Source: Microbacterium sp. Leaf320 | GTDB taxonomy: Bacteria > Actinomycetota > Actinomycetes > Actinomycetales > Microbacteriaceae | DNA: 64,000 nucleotides | Direction of reading: 5' to 3' | NCBI RefSeq assembly: GCF_001423485.1 | Contig: NZ_LMOD01000004.1 | Location: 62,001-126,000, forward strand | Shown: positions 23,334-32,240 of the stretch, piece after piece | How positions within the stretch are numbered: the first letter of the stretch is position 1 | Layout of the letters: each line of letters starts with the position of its first letter | Made by a program: the position numbers and the translations under genes | The notes under the pieces: model-generated | The model's database searches: none | The model's input: the letters and a program-made list of their open reading frames with translations, nothing else | Told to the model about the DNA's origin: nothing

Positions 23334-24782
23334 GTGACCGATCTCGATGACGCAATGCGACTGTCTCGAATCCTCTCCCGGGAGAAGAGGCCGCTCGAGA
23401 AGAACGACCTGTACTTCGAGGGTGAGCAGCCGCTGCGGTTCCTGTCGCCGATCCTTCAGCAGGAGCTCGGGTTCCGGCTGTCGCCGATCGTCATCAACCT
23501 GGCACTGTTCGCGGTCGATGTGTACGACAACCGCCTCGACATCGAGGGGTTCCGTGTGCAGTCGACGGAGCGGACCACGGTCGGCGCTGACGGGCTGTTC
23601 ACCAAGTCTGTGGTCGCGAACTCGTCTGCTGATGCGGACGTGCGTGACACGTGGCAGGAGAACGACGGGCCCTTCATCTCGCAGCAGGCGCATCGCGAGA
23701 GCCTCGCGCTCGGTCGTGCGTACGCGATGGTCGGTGGGGGAGACTCCGCGGGCGACGCACCGGTCATCACTATCGAGTCGCCGTTCGACGCGATCCACGA
23801 GGACGACCCGCGGACGAAGAAGGTTCGTCACGGGTTGAAGAAGTGGACTGACCCGGACAAGACGAAGTGGATGACGTTGCTTCGTGGCGACGGCAGCACG
23901 GTCACTTGGTTCCAGAAGGGTGGCACGTGGGTCGAAGAGACCGACGACGCCACCGACGCGAACGATCAGAAGCTGTGCGCTCTCGTCCCGCTCACGAACG
24001 ACGTTCGAGTCCTGGGACGGTCTCGGCCTGGGAAGTTCGATCAGCGGCTCGGGCGCTCTGTGTTCTCGCCGATCATCTCCCCGCTGGATGCTCTGAACAA
24101 GATCGCCAGCGACATGATGGTGTCGGCTGAATTCCACGCGCTCCCGCGGCGTTGGGCGACCGGGCTCGACGAGGGAGACTTCGTCGACGAGAACGACCAG
24201 CCGATGGACACGTTCTCAATGATCGCCGGCCGCATGTGGGGCACCAAGAACGACAAGGCTCACTTCGGGCAGTTCCCCGAGGCTGAACTGTCGAACTTCC
24301 ACAACACGATGAAGCTGCTCATGCAGGTCGTCGCGATGCAGCTCGGCCTCCCTTCTCACTACCTCCTCTTCCAGGGTGACAACCCACCTTCGGCGGATGC
24401 GATCCGTTCGTCGGAAGCGCAGCTGGTGAAGCGTGCTGAGCGCAAGCAGCAGGCGTTGTCGACCCGCTGGGAGATGGTGCAGCGTCTGGCGCTGATGGAG
24501 CTCGGCCGGTCTGAGGACGCACGTCCGAAGATGATCGAGACGACGTGGCGTGACCCTTCAACTCCGACGATCGCTCAGAAAGCCGACGCGATCGTGAAGC
24601 TCGTCCAGGCCAAGGACAACTCGGGCCGTTCGATCCTCCCGATCGAGCAGGCACGCGAGGACCTCGGGTACACGGACATCGAACAGGACCGCATGCGGGA
24701 CTGGGATGAGAACGCCGTGCAGGACGCTCAGATCGCCGCAGCGATGAGGGGACTGGACAATGTTGCCGGAGGCGTCAGCTAA
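23334..24782 (+). CDS. Portal protein (SPP1 gp6-like)
   Basis: 482 aa, GTG start after GAGGGGG. The fold order matches SPP1-type portals: N-terminal ENDLYFEGEQPLRFL clip region, wing, VPLTNDVRVLGRSRPGKF stem and a long C-terminal crown with FQGDNPPSADAIRSSEAQLV, a signature of this family. It forms the dodecameric DNA gate. Overlaps the MuF-like gene by 23 bases. Confidence 0.92.
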   Translation: MTDLDDAMRLSRILSREKRPLEKNDLYFEGEQPLRFLSPILQQELGFRLSPIVINLALFAVDVYDNRLDIEGFRVQSTERTTVGADGLFTKSVVANSSADADVRDTWQENDGPFISQQAHRESLALGRAYAMVGGGDSAGDAPVITIESPFDAIHEDDPRTKKVRHGLKKWTDPDKTKWMTLLRGDGSTVTWFQKGGTWVEETDDATDANDQKLCALVPLTNDVRVLGRSRPGKFDQRLGRSVFSPIISPLDALNKIASDMMVSAEFHALPRRWATGLDEGDFVDENDQPMDTFSMIAGRMWGTKNDKAHFGQFPEAELSNFHNTMKLLMQVVAMQLGLPSHYLLFQGDNPPSADAIRSSEAQLVKRAERKQQALSTRWEMVQRLALMELGRSEDARPKMIETTWRDPSTPTIAQKADAIVKLVQAKDNSGRSILPIEQAREDLGYTDIEQDRMRDWDENAVQDAQIAAAMRGLDNVAGGVS

Positions 24783-26019
24783 CCAGTACCGGGCGCAGCA
24801 GGCCATCACCGGGACCACTGCGAAGGCAGTCTCTCGGCTCTGGTCTCGCATGGGCGCCGATTTCGACGCGTCCTGGTCCAGCATCGGCCCGCAGATGCTC
24901 GAAGTCGTCGAGACGGGACGCGCTGCCGCTGTCGCGGTAGCCGTCCCCTACACGACCGCCGTTCTCACCGAGACTGGACAGGTCGCCGAACCCATCGGTG
25001 TGCTGAGCGCATCCGCGTTCCTTGCATCGGCCCCCGACGGTCGGCCTGTCGATTCCCTGCTCGAGCAGTCCGTCATCAAGGCGAAGGTCGCCGTTGGCTC
25101 CGGCATGACCACTGAGCGTGCACTCACGGGTGCAGGGCAGTGGCTGACCATGGCCACACTCACAACACTCGCCGACACCCGCCGGATGGTCTACCAGGCC
25201 GACATCATGCAGCGCCCGACGCTCACCGGGTTCATGCGCATGCTGAACCCGCCGTCGTGCAAGGACTGCATCGCCCTCGCCGGGAAGTGGTTCCGGTGGA
25301 ACGAAGGGTTCGAGCGTCACCCGAACTGCGACTGCATCCACATCCCCGCAGCGGAGAACGTCGCCGGGGACTTCCGCACCGACCCGAACGCGATGTTCGA
25401 CTCCATGACCCCTGCCGAGCAGGAGCGGGTGTTCGGTCGTAGTGAGGCGCGAGCGCTTCGCGAGGGCGCCGACATCTACAAGGTCGTGAACCAGTCGAAC
25501 CGGAAGCTGTCCACCGCGAACTCCGCGATCGACACGATCTACCGCAACGCCGGCACCCGCACCAACGCGATCAAGATGCTGCAACAGCAAGGGTTCATCC
25601 TCGACCGCGGGCGCGTCGTCGTCCCCCGGTCGCCGGGGGTGCTGACTGACGCGCAGGTCATCGCTGCCGGACGCGGCAAGGGCGCGGTGACCATCGCAGG
25701 GCAACGGGTCACGACCGCTCGAGCGACACGCTTCGACGCCGTCACATCCGGTACCCGCGACCCGCTCGCCCGATCCACGATGACGGCCGCGGAACGACGC
25801 CTCTACGACGCGAACTACCGGCTCGACTACGCACTCCGCACCGGCAACGTCCCGCGTGCGATCGGCACCTCGTCGGCCGACATCTACGCGCAACCGATAG
25901 TGGCGACGCCCGCCCGCATCGCCGAGCTCCGTGAAGAGCTACGCCTGCAGGTCGCGCTCCTCAACCGCACGAGCACCCCGGACTCTGTCCGCCGCCTCGC
26001 GCGACTCCTGGGCCTCTGA
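24760..26019 (+). CDS. MuF-like minor head protein
   Basis: 419 aa. The MuF signature PSCKDCIALAGKWFRW and HPNCDCIHIPA is at about residues 166-200; the N-terminal part is helical and the C-terminal 180 residues may be an additional domain (TIYRNAGTRTNAIKMLQQQG, with Arg-rich end). MuF proteins sit on the portal inside the prohead and may be ejected with DNA. Confidence 0.85.
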   Translation: MLPEASANQYRAQQAITGTTAKAVSRLWSRMGADFDASWSSIGPQMLEVVETGRAAAVAVAVPYTTAVLTETGQVAEPIGVLSASAFLASAPDGRPVDSLLEQSVIKAKVAVGSGMTTERALTGAGQWLTMATLTTLADTRRMVYQADIMQRPTLTGFMRMLNPPSCKDCIALAGKWFRWNEGFERHPNCDCIHIPAAENVAGDFRTDPNAMFDSMTPAEQERVFGRSEARALREGADIYKVVNQSNRKLSTANSAIDTIYRNAGTRTNAIKMLQQQGFILDRGRVVVPRSPGVLTDAQVIAAGRGKGAVTIAGQRVTTARATRFDAVTSGTRDPLARSTMTAAERRLYDANYRLDYALRTGNVPRAIGTSSADIYAQPIVATPARIAELREELRLQVALLNRTSTPDSVRRLARLLGL

Positions 26020-26125
26020 GCCCCCACACACTTCCTGCCGCACGGTGGGGACGCTACGCGAGCGTGTCGCGGTGCCCGACGGGGTTGAAACGGTGCACGA
26101 CGGTGCCTAAACGGAAAGGTCACGC

Positions 26126-26755
26126 ATGAAGCGCAACGCATTCGGTCAGCTGGTTCCCGCAACCCCCCGACTCCGGTTCATTGTCCCCACGGACGACACC
26201 GGCACGGGCGGCGACAGCGAGTTCAAAGCGCCGGAGTCGCAGGAGGAGCTGAACAAGCTCATCAACGGTGCCGTGGCTCGCACGCACAAGCAGTACGAGC
26301 CCCTCAAGGAGAAGGCCAACAAGTGGGACGCCCACGAGGCCGAGTCCAACAAGCCGAAGCCCAACGAGAAGCCCACGGACAAGAACGAGGACAAGCCCTC
26401 CAGCCTGTCCACGGACGACGTCCAGAAGCAGATCAACGACGCTCTGGCAGCCGAACGCAAGGAACTCGCTCTCGAGCGGGTCTCCGACCGTCTCGACAAG
26501 GCACTCGAGGGACGCAACGTCTCCGCGTCGAAGCTCTTCGCTCTCGATCGCGAGCAGTTCATCAAGGACGACGGCAAGAACGTCGACCAGGACGCGCTCA
26601 AGACCTGGGTCGAAGAGAACTCGACCGAAGTCGCCGGCCCATCTCCTCGCCGTCTCCGCGGACAGGGCGAACGCGATTCAAACGCGACCGGAGGAAGCGT
26701 CCAGGCAGGACGCGAACTCTTCGACAGCGCCAAGAAACCCACTCGAAAGGAATAA
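26126..26755 (+). CDS. Capsid scaffolding protein
   Basis: 209 aa, highly charged and helical (EELNKLINGAVARTHKQYEP), Lys/Glu-rich linker, then coiled-coil (DDVQKQINDALAAERKELA). Size, composition and place before decoration and capsid genes match siphophage scaffolds, which template prohead assembly and leave before packaging. A 106-base gap before it contains small inverted repeats. Confidence 0.85.
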   Translation: MKRNAFGQLVPATPRLRFIVPTDDTGTGGDSEFKAPESQEELNKLINGAVARTHKQYEPLKEKANKWDAHEAESNKPKPNEKPTDKNEDKPSSLSTDDVQKQINDALAAERKELALERVSDRLDKALEGRNVSASKLFALDREQFIKDDGKNVDQDALKTWVEENSTEVAGPSPRRLRGQGERDSNATGGSVQAGRELFDSAKKPTRKE

Positions 26756-26757
26756 CC

Positions 26758-27147
26758 ATGCCTAAGCTCCGCACGGAGAACTTCGGCCCCGGTGACCAGT
26801 CGTGGCTCGGGTCGACGCACGGAATCCGTAACGCACGGACCGGCATCATCGACATCTCCACGTTCACCGCGGGAACCCACTACCCGGACGGATACCTCCG
26901 CTCCGGAACCCCGGTCGCCCTCGTCGGCGGCGTCTACGTCCCGTACGACGTCACCGTGGGCACCACGACCGGTGCTGGCATCCTCGCCGGCCACATCCTG
27001 ACGGACCAGCAGGTCGTCGGAACGGCGGACTTCGGTGCCCCGATCCTCGACCACGGCCGTGTGAACGTCGCGAAGGTTGCGGCGATCTACACGGGGTTCG
27101 TGAAGCCCATCGCCGCGAAGCTCGCGGCCACGATCGTCTACATCTAA
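26758..27147 (+). CDS. Head decoration protein
   Basis: 129 aa, beta-rich with many Gly/Thr (STFTAGTHYPDGYLRSGTPV, then GILAGHILTDQQVVGTADFG), matching the small decoration/stabilisation proteins placed directly before E-type capsid genes. Probably caps the hexamer three-fold sites, as lambda gpD does. Starts three bases after the scaffold. Confidence 0.8.
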   Translation: MPKLRTENFGPGDQSWLGSTHGIRNARTGIIDISTFTAGTHYPDGYLRSGTPVALVGGVYVPYDVTVGTTTGAGILAGHILTDQQVVGTADFGAPILDHGRVNVAKVAAIYTGFVKPIAAKLAATIVYI

Positions 27148-27161
27148 GAAGGGAGTAGATC

Positions 27162-28175
27162 ATGGCACTTTGGACTGATCTGATCGACCCGGCCACACTG
27201 ACCGGGTACGCTCGCCGCTCCCTCGAGGAGTACGAAGCCGAGAAGGGCTCGCTCGCTCGCTGGCTCCCCAACCGCGAGGTCGCCGACACCGTCGTGCGCT
27301 TCGTGTCCGGCCAGAAGGGTCTCGTCGAAGAGGCACGATTCCGTGCCTACGACGCCGAGCCCGAGGTCGGCAAGGGCGCACCGGGCAAGCGCACCATCCT
27401 CGAACTCCCCGCACTGGGACAGAACATCCCCGTCTCGGAGTATGAGCAGCTGCGCACCCGCAACTCCTCGGACGAGATCGTGGAGAAGTCGATCCTCCGC
27501 ACCACGGATCGCGTCGTGCGGGCCGTCGCAGACCGCATCGAGCGTCTCCGCGGCATCGTCATCAACACGGGCATCGCGACCATCCCCGAGCTCGCCGCGT
27601 CGGACAGCTTCGGCCGTTCGGTGACGCACGACGTCACGGCGCCGACCCTGTGGTCGGACCCCGCCGCGGACCGTCTCGCATTCCTGGAAGGCATCATCGA
27701 TGTCTACCGGGAGTCGAACGGCGTCGACCCGGGCGCGATCGTCGTCACGAACCGTGTGTTCCGCGCCCTCGCGGCCGGTACGCAGTTCCGCACCCAGCTC
27801 ATCAACGGAGCATCGCGTCCCGCGACCGAGGCTGACGTGCGTGGCATCGTGACCGGTGCTGGCCTGCCGGACATCATCCGGTACGACCGCCGCACCTCGG
27901 CGGGCAAGGTGCTCGACGACTCCAAGCTGTTCCTGCTCCCCGCGCCGGTCGACCCGACCGACTCGGAGGGCACGGAGCTCGGCGCAACGTTCTGGGGTCA
28001 GACGCTGACCTCCACGGACGAGCGCTACGGCATCGAAGAGTCGGAGCAGCCGGGTGTCGTCGCGGGCGTGTACCGCGGCGAGAAGCCCCCGCTCATCGCC
28101 GAGGTCATCTCGGACGCGATCGCCCTCCCGGTGCTCGCCAACGCGGACCTCTCCCTGGCGGCGAAGGTCCTCTAA
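27162..28175 (+). CDS. Major capsid protein (phage capsid E family)
   Basis: 337 aa, HK97 fold of the E family: N-arm LIDPATLTGYARRSLEE, E-loop FRAYDAEPEVGKGAPGKR, P-domain DRIERLRGIVINTG and DPGAIVVTNRVFRALA, C-terminal VVAGVYRGEKPP. GAAGGGAG precedes the ATG. The gene is followed by a strong hairpin that may set transcript ratio against downstream connector genes. Confidence 0.92.
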   Translation: MALWTDLIDPATLTGYARRSLEEYEAEKGSLARWLPNREVADTVVRFVSGQKGLVEEARFRAYDAEPEVGKGAPGKRTILELPALGQNIPVSEYEQLRTRNSSDEIVEKSILRTTDRVVRAVADRIERLRGIVINTGIATIPELAASDSFGRSVTHDVTAPTLWSDPAADRLAFLEGIIDVYRESNGVDPGAIVVTNRVFRALAAGTQFRTQLINGASRPATEADVRGIVTGAGLPDIIRYDRRTSAGKVLDDSKLFLLPAPVDPTDSEGTELGATFWGQTLTSTDERYGIEESEQPGVVAGVYRGEKPPLIAEVISDAIALPVLANADLSLAAKVL

Positions 28176-28181
28176 GCAGTC

Positions 28182-28209
28182 GGGCGGGGCGCCTACGGGT
28201 GCCCCGCCC
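28182..28209 (+). terminator. GC hairpin after major capsid gene
   Basis: GGGCGGGGC pairs perfectly with GCCCCGCCC across a ten-base loop. No U-run, so it may be a leaky terminator or an RNA-stability hairpin that raises capsid mRNA relative to later genes. Confidence 0.65.
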
Positions 28210-28228
28210 CCTCTAGAAGGAGAACAAC

Positions 28229-28576
28229 GTGGCGAAGATCCGCGAAGACCTCATCGGCGTCACCATCGTTCGAGACGATGCTGGCGAAGATCACATTCTC
28301 AGCGCCGGCGCAGAGGTCCCCAAAGGGCTGACGGTCGGCGAACACCTTCTCTCGGATGAGCCGAAGGGCAAGCCGTCGAAGAAGGACGCTGCCGCTTCGA
28401 AGTCGGTCGAGGTCATCATCCCTCCGAAGGGTGGGCCGGGTTCGGGTGCCGACGCATGGCGCACGTACGCCGTCGCGGAGGTCGAGCAGCGTGGCCTGAA
28501 CATCGAGATCCCTGACGACGCCTCGCGCGACGACATCATCACGGCCCTCGAAGAGGCCAAGATCCCCACGGAGTGA
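28229..28576 (+). CDS. Head-tail region protein with C-terminal HeH/SAP-like helix pair
   Basis: 115 aa. The N-terminal part is a small beta domain (TIVRDDAGEDHILSAGAEVP). The last 40 residues (VAEVEQRGLNIEIPDDASRD and a final helix) look like a helix-extension-helix module. AGAAGGAG precedes the GTG. Such proteins directly follow capsid genes in many actinophages; role in head completion is inferred. Confidence 0.65.
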   Translation: MAKIREDLIGVTIVRDDAGEDHILSAGAEVPKGLTVGEHLLSDEPKGKPSKKDAAASKSVEVIIPPKGGPGSGADAWRTYAVAEVEQRGLNIEIPDDASRDDIITALEEAKIPTE

Positions 28577-28578
28577 GC

Positions 28579-28980
28579 ATGTGGCCTGACGTTGATACCG
28601 CAGACATCACCGACCGGTGGCGTCCTCTCTCCCCGGAGGAGGAAGTCACCGCGCCTCAGCGGATCGCTGACGCTCAGGCCGAACTCAACACCGCACTCCG
28701 CCTCCGTGGTCTCGACGGCACACCAACGTTCGAGACCACGGGGGAGCTCGCCGACTGGGAGACGCTCTACGTCGCCACGGTCGTCGCATCCGTCCGCCGC
28801 TACTTCCTCAACCCTGAGGGTTGGACGGAAGAGCGGGAGTCGCTCGACGATTACGACGCCACCAGGAAGCGTGAAGCGGGCAGCGGGAACTTGTTCTTCG
28901 TCGATGCGGACATTGACCGCCTGGTGCCTCGGCGCCGGCAGCGTCGTGGGGCGTTCACGATCCGGTTGGGGCAGACGTGA
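28579..28980 (+). CDS. Head-tail connector (adaptor)
   Basis: 133 aa, helical. The first half (DITDRWRPLSPEEEVTAPQR, then AQAELNTALRLRGL) resembles Gp19/Gp15-type connectors that bind under the portal. ATG 28579 is chosen over GTG 28573 because GGAG spacing suits it. Order capsid-connector-stopper-gp10-terminator is canonical. Confidence 0.75.
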   Translation: MWPDVDTADITDRWRPLSPEEEVTAPQRIADAQAELNTALRLRGLDGTPTFETTGELADWETLYVATVVASVRRYFLNPEGWTEERESLDDYDATRKREAGSGNLFFVDADIDRLVPRRRQRRGAFTIRLGQT

Positions 28981-29378
28981 TTCGCGCGGAGGACGTCGCG
29001 GCGACCCTCGAGCGGGGGCGGCGCAACGCTGAGGTGCGGATGACGGAGACCGTCGAGGTGGGCACGTTCAAGGACGATGTCGACTCCGACGGTGCACCGA
29101 TCCGTGTGCCGGTGGTTACGCGCTATTCCGGCATCGGCCGCATCAAGTATGAGTCGCTCACGCTGACCGACACCGACAAGTCCGCTCAGGTCGTCGCCGT
29201 GCAACGCCCGCTGCTGAGCATCCCCGTAACGTCGCCGCGACTGCACGACGGTGATGAGGTGAAGGTCACCGCATCCGCATCGGACGGCCTGCTCGTCGAC
29301 CGTACGTACTCCGTCGAGGGTGCACCTCAGGCAGGGCAGACGACGTCTCACCGCTACCCGTTGAAGGAGCTGTCATGA
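28977..29378 (+). CDS. Head-tail joining protein (DUF6093-like, stopper position)
   Basis: 133 aa, GTGA start. N-terminal helix with EDVAATLERGRRNAEVRM, then a beta barrel (VPVVTRYSGIGRIKYESL) and a C-terminal strand. The layout fits the head-closure stopper of siphophages. Family assignment is by position and pattern. Confidence 0.7.
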   Translation: MIRAEDVAATLERGRRNAEVRMTETVEVGTFKDDVDSDGAPIRVPVVTRYSGIGRIKYESLTLTDTDKSAQVVAVQRPLLSIPVTSPRLHDGDEVKVTASASDGLLVDRTYSVEGAPQAGQTTSHRYPLKELS

Positions 29379-29764
29379 GTGACTTCTCCGAGCTGTACGA
29401 GCTCGCCGCGGACCTCACGGACGTCCCGGCCGAAGCGAACCGGAACATCGACAAGGCCATGAAGTTCACCTCGGTCGAGATCAAAGACGACTGGCAGCAG
29501 GGCGCCGAGGCTACCGGCCTCGAGGGCTACGCCGCGTCGATCGACTTCGACATCAAATATCCGGGCGGCGCGATCGAATCCGAGATCGGCCCGAACCTCG
29601 GCAAGCGACAGGGAAGGTTCGGTCTCGTCGAGGCCGGCGGCGGGAAGGTGCGATCCTCCCCGCAGCACGCAGGTAGGGACGCGTACGAGGCGAACAAGGA
29701 CGACTTCTTCCGCGGACTCGAGATCGCCGCCACCGATGCCGTGATCGACAAGGTCGAGAAATGA
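29375..29764 (+). CDS. HK97 gp10-like tail completion protein
   Basis: 129 aa. Opening helix and AMKFTSVEIKDDWQQGAEAT followed by beta strands and FGLVEAGGGKVRSSPQHAG, then a C-terminal helix, match gp10-like neck proteins. ATGA overlaps at both ends. Confidence 0.75.
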   Translation: MSDFSELYELAADLTDVPAEANRNIDKAMKFTSVEIKDDWQQGAEATGLEGYAASIDFDIKYPGGAIESEIGPNLGKRQGRFGLVEAGGGKVRSSPQHAGRDAYEANKDDFFRGLEIAATDAVIDKVEK

Positions 29765-30189
29765 CCCTCGCTGACCACTACGAAGCGTTCAAGGCGCAGC
29801 TCGCGCGCGGCATCCTCGCCAACAAGGTGTCTGACGTCGTCCGCTACAACGGCGATACCGCCGTTCGTGACAACTACGCCGTCCTGTATCCAGGAGCCCC
29901 GAAACGCGAGGACGATCGGTTCACGGTGATCAACTCGGTCCTCTCCGACTCCCTGTTTCGATACGACGTCCGCTACGTCGGAACATCCGTGGCCGCAGTG
30001 CTCCTGTGGCAGCAGCGCGGACAAGAGAACCTCATCCCCGAGGGTGGTGTGCACCTCAGCGTCCAAGGGCGTCGGTGCGAGCCAATCCGACTCGTCGACC
30101 CGGTCGAAGAGGGCGCGTACGAGCACGATCGCGACGCGAACCTGTTCTTCGTCGACGAGACCTACGAATTCATGTCAAGGAGGGCCTGA
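29761..30189 (+). CDS. Tail terminator protein
   Basis: 142 aa in the canonical slot before the major tail protein. Alpha/beta protein with a VRYNGDTAVRDNYAVLYPG beginning and FDETYEFMS-like end (NLFFVDETYEFMSRRA). It would cap the growing tail tube. Assigned mainly by size and synteny. Confidence 0.7.
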   Translation: MTLADHYEAFKAQLARGILANKVSDVVRYNGDTAVRDNYAVLYPGAPKREDDRFTVINSVLSDSLFRYDVRYVGTSVAAVLLWQQRGQENLIPEGGVHLSVQGRRCEPIRLVDPVEEGAYEHDRDANLFFVDETYEFMSRRA

Positions 30190-30338
30190 TGGCTGAACTG
30201 GTGAACGTCCGATCCGCAAAAGGCAAGCGCAAGCAGTTCCTGGTGGACAAGCGCCTCGTCGAGAAGTACCCCGATGACTACGAAGTGGTGGAGCCGAAGA
30301 AGCCTGCCACGAAGCCTGCGGCGAAGACCGCAGAGTAA
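30189..30338 (+). CDS. Basic microprotein before major tail gene (49 aa)
   Basis: TGATG overlap. Lys-rich with AAKTAE tail and VRSAKGKRKQFLVDKRLVEK. Small basic proteins occur in this slot in several actinophages. Function unknown. Its end is followed by a terminator. Confidence 0.6.
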   Translation: MAELVNVRSAKGKRKQFLVDKRLVEKYPDDYEVVEPKKPATKPAAKTAE

Positions 30339-30351
30339 CCCGAACTCGCGA

Positions 30352-30380
30352 AGGCCCGCACCGTCCGGTGTGGGCCTTTT
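30352..30380 (+). terminator. Rho-independent terminator before major tail gene
   Basis: AGGCCCGCACC pairs with GGTGTGGGCCT (one G-T) around GTCC, followed by TTTT. It isolates the head-connector transcript from the tail gene. Confidence 0.85.
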
Positions 30381-30448
30381 GCATGCCTGGACACCGGCCG
30401 GTGCTGGGTACATAGCCCCTCCGAGGGGCATTCCCTCAAGGAGAAGAA

Positions 30449-30955
30449 ATGGCAAACGAACCCGTACAGGCAGGTACTGCCTCCGATGGCAACGGCATCG
30501 TCATGTGGGTCCCCGGCTACGACGGCGGGCCCCTGGCGGTCGCCGATGTCAACAACGTCGCGAACAAGCGCCTGACCTATGGTCTGTCCGGCGACGGCTT
30601 CGACCTCGCCGTGACGATCAACTCGATCACCTCAAGCCGCTACACGCTGGCACAGGCACTCAAGCTCGAGGGCACGAAGGACTTCACGCTCACGACTCGC
30701 TACGTCTACAACCGTGAAGAGCCGACCGACGCCGAGCTCGTCCTCGGCGCGAAGGGAACCGCGGGAGCCTTCGTGCACATCCTCGGCTACCCGAACGGTC
30801 ACACCTTCGTCGCCGGCGACGTTGTGAACGCGATCATCCCGGCGCGCATCGGAACGTCCACGGACGTGCCTCCGACCGCGAACACCGAGCTGATGAAGCA
30901 GATGATCCCCGAGATCACCGGAGAGATCCTGCTCGAGTCCGCGATCGTCGCGTAA
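30449..30955 (+). CDS. Major tail protein
   Basis: 168 aa, beta-rich (TLAQALKLEGTKDFTLTTRY, then ELVLGAKGTAGAFVHILGYP). AAGGAG lies before the ATG. It polymerises into the tail tube. Being bracketed by two terminators, it must have its own promoter in 30381-30448, which suits the need for many copies. Confidence 0.85.
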   Translation: MANEPVQAGTASDGNGIVMWVPGYDGGPLAVADVNNVANKRLTYGLSGDGFDLAVTINSITSSRYTLAQALKLEGTKDFTLTTRYVYNREEPTDAELVLGAKGTAGAFVHILGYPNGHTFVAGDVVNAIIPARIGTSTDVPPTANTELMKQMIPEITGEILLESAIVA

Positions 30956-30961
30956 CAACCA

Positions 30962-30995
30962 CCGGGGCGGGATGCCCTCACCCATCCCGCCCCGG
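30962..30995 (+). terminator. Rho-independent terminator after major tail gene
   Basis: CCGGGGCGGGAT pairs perfectly with ATCCCGCCCCGG around a ten-base loop, followed by TCTTCCTTCT. Confidence 0.85.
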
Positions 30996-31030
30996 TCTTC
31001 CTTCTGGTGAGAACACGGTGAGAGGTGAGA

Positions 31031-31489
31031 ATGAACAACGAAGACTTCGATCTCGACGCGCTGCTCGCAGAAGCAGACGACCTGATCGCGAACCGAGAGC
31101 CCGAGCTCGTAGACGTCAAGCTCGGAAAGCGCATGGTGGGCGTCCGGTACATGCCGATGTCGGGCACCGACTGGCGCACGCTGACGCTGAAGCACCCACC
31201 ACGCCCCGACATCCGCCAGGACCTGAACCTCGGCTACAACGTCGATGCTGTCGCCGCGGCCTATACCGACGTCGTCCTGATCGACGGCGACAAGGTCGTC
31301 AGCCTCATCCGGAAGGACGCCGAGGGCAACGACTATTCGGTGTGGCCGAAGGTGTACGCACGGCTGACGAAGACCGGCCTGGACGACGTCACCGCGTCGA
31401 TGTGGGCAGCACACGAGCGAGCCCCCGAAAGGCTGGTCGTCGACGCGGGAAAAGCCTCACCGGGCTCGCGGAAGAAGAAGCCCAGCTAG
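31031..31489 (+). CDS. Tail assembly chaperone, short form (gpG-like)
   Basis: 152 aa; ATG 31031 after AGAGGTGAG. Acidic N-terminus (DFDLDALLAEADDLIANREP) and a core helical domain. It coats the tape measure protein during tail assembly together with the longer frameshifted product. The slippery site lies 13 codons before its stop. Confidence 0.88.
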   Translation: MNNEDFDLDALLAEADDLIANREPELVDVKLGKRMVGVRYMPMSGTDWRTLTLKHPPRPDIRQDLNLGYNVDAVAAAYTDVVLIDGDKVVSLIRKDAEGNDYSVWPKVYARLTKTGLDDVTASMWAAHERAPERLVVDAGKASPGSRKKKPS

Positions 31490-31839
31490 CCCGAGAGCTG
31501 CACGTCACCCTCCGTGAATTGCACGGGTGGACGCCGCGCACGGTGACCCTAGACGCTGGCGGGAACGTGATCTCTGTATCTGTCACAGAGTCGCGATTTA
31601 CACCGCTGGAGGTAGCCCGGTTGCTTGCCTCGCGGCGCGCGGAGAAAGCGCCCCGCGGCAGTCACGGCGTCCTGATCTCCGACGCAACCGACCCCAAGAA
31701 CAAGGACGCATTCACGGTCCCGCTTCCCATCACAGACTTCGCAGGAAAGGCACTGCGCAAGACGCAAGATGCCTACGAGAAGCGCTGGGGCAAGGAAGCG
31801 ATGCACGACACGTTGTGGCGCGTCGAGATGAAGGACTAG
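31031..31839 (+). CDS. Tail assembly chaperone, frameshift fusion (gpGT-like)
   Basis: A -1 shift at 31447-31453 joins the short form after VDAGK to a downstream frame beginning SLTGLAEEEAQLARELHVTL and ending RVEMKD (about 269 aa in all). The T part lacks its own credible start. In lambda gpGT the extra domain contacts tail tube protein while G binds the tape measure. The T frame ends exactly where the convergent lipoprotein gene ends. Confidence 0.85.
31447..31453 (+). other. -1 programmed frameshift heptamer
   Basis: G GGA AAA in the zero frame is a canonical X XXY YYZ slippery heptamer; slippage gives GGG AAA and continues with AGC. Downstream GC-rich sequence (GGGCTCGCGG) could help to pause ribosomes. 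Confidence 0.85.
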
Positions 31840-32234
31840 TCGCTGGTCGTGAGCTGCACTGCGATGTCGGCGCCTGACGCCGCGCATGCTCGCTCGATAT
31901 CGCCGAGCATGCGGTTCGATTCGTCGAACTCGTGCCAGATGAAGAAGTCACCCATCTCGGGCCAGTTCGAGACGAAGGTCTGAATCCGGGTCTTCACATC
32001 CCCTTGAGCGGTCAGCGAGATCGCGTCGATGGAATCGCGAGTTGCCTCCCAGTCAGCGAGGTACTCGGGCATCTCCAGAGCGCCCGCCAAGAAAGTGCTC
32101 TCAAAGTCAGCGCAGGCCGCGATGTTCGGGTCCGCTGAGGGCGTCGGAGTCGGGGTCGGCTCAGCGCTGACGCCCGCAGCACACCCCGTCAGCACGAGTC
32201 CCGCGCCTACTAGCGCGATCAGTTTCTTCCGCAT
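31836..32234 (-). CDS. Lipoprotein moron, antisense to the tail operon
   Basis: 132 aa on the opposite strand, between the chaperone and tape measure genes. MRKK, a hydrophobic stretch and lipobox LTGC (Cys18), then a Thr-Pro spacer (AEPTPTPTPSADP) typical of actinobacterial lipoproteins, then a small helical domain with two further Cys. Its stop overlaps the chaperone stop. A TAAGAT box lies six bases before the ATG. Position, strand, own promoter and surface location fit a lysogenic moron, for example superinfection exclusion or host-surface change; the actual effect is unknown. Confidence 0.85.
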   Translation of the reverse strand: MRKKLIALVGAGLVLTGCAAGVSAEPTPTPTPSADPNIAACADFESTFLAGALEMPEYLADWEATRDSIDAISLTAQGDVKTRIQTFVSNWPEMGDFFIWHEFDESNRMLGDIERACAASGADIAVQLTTSD

Positions 32235-32240
32235 GCCCGG

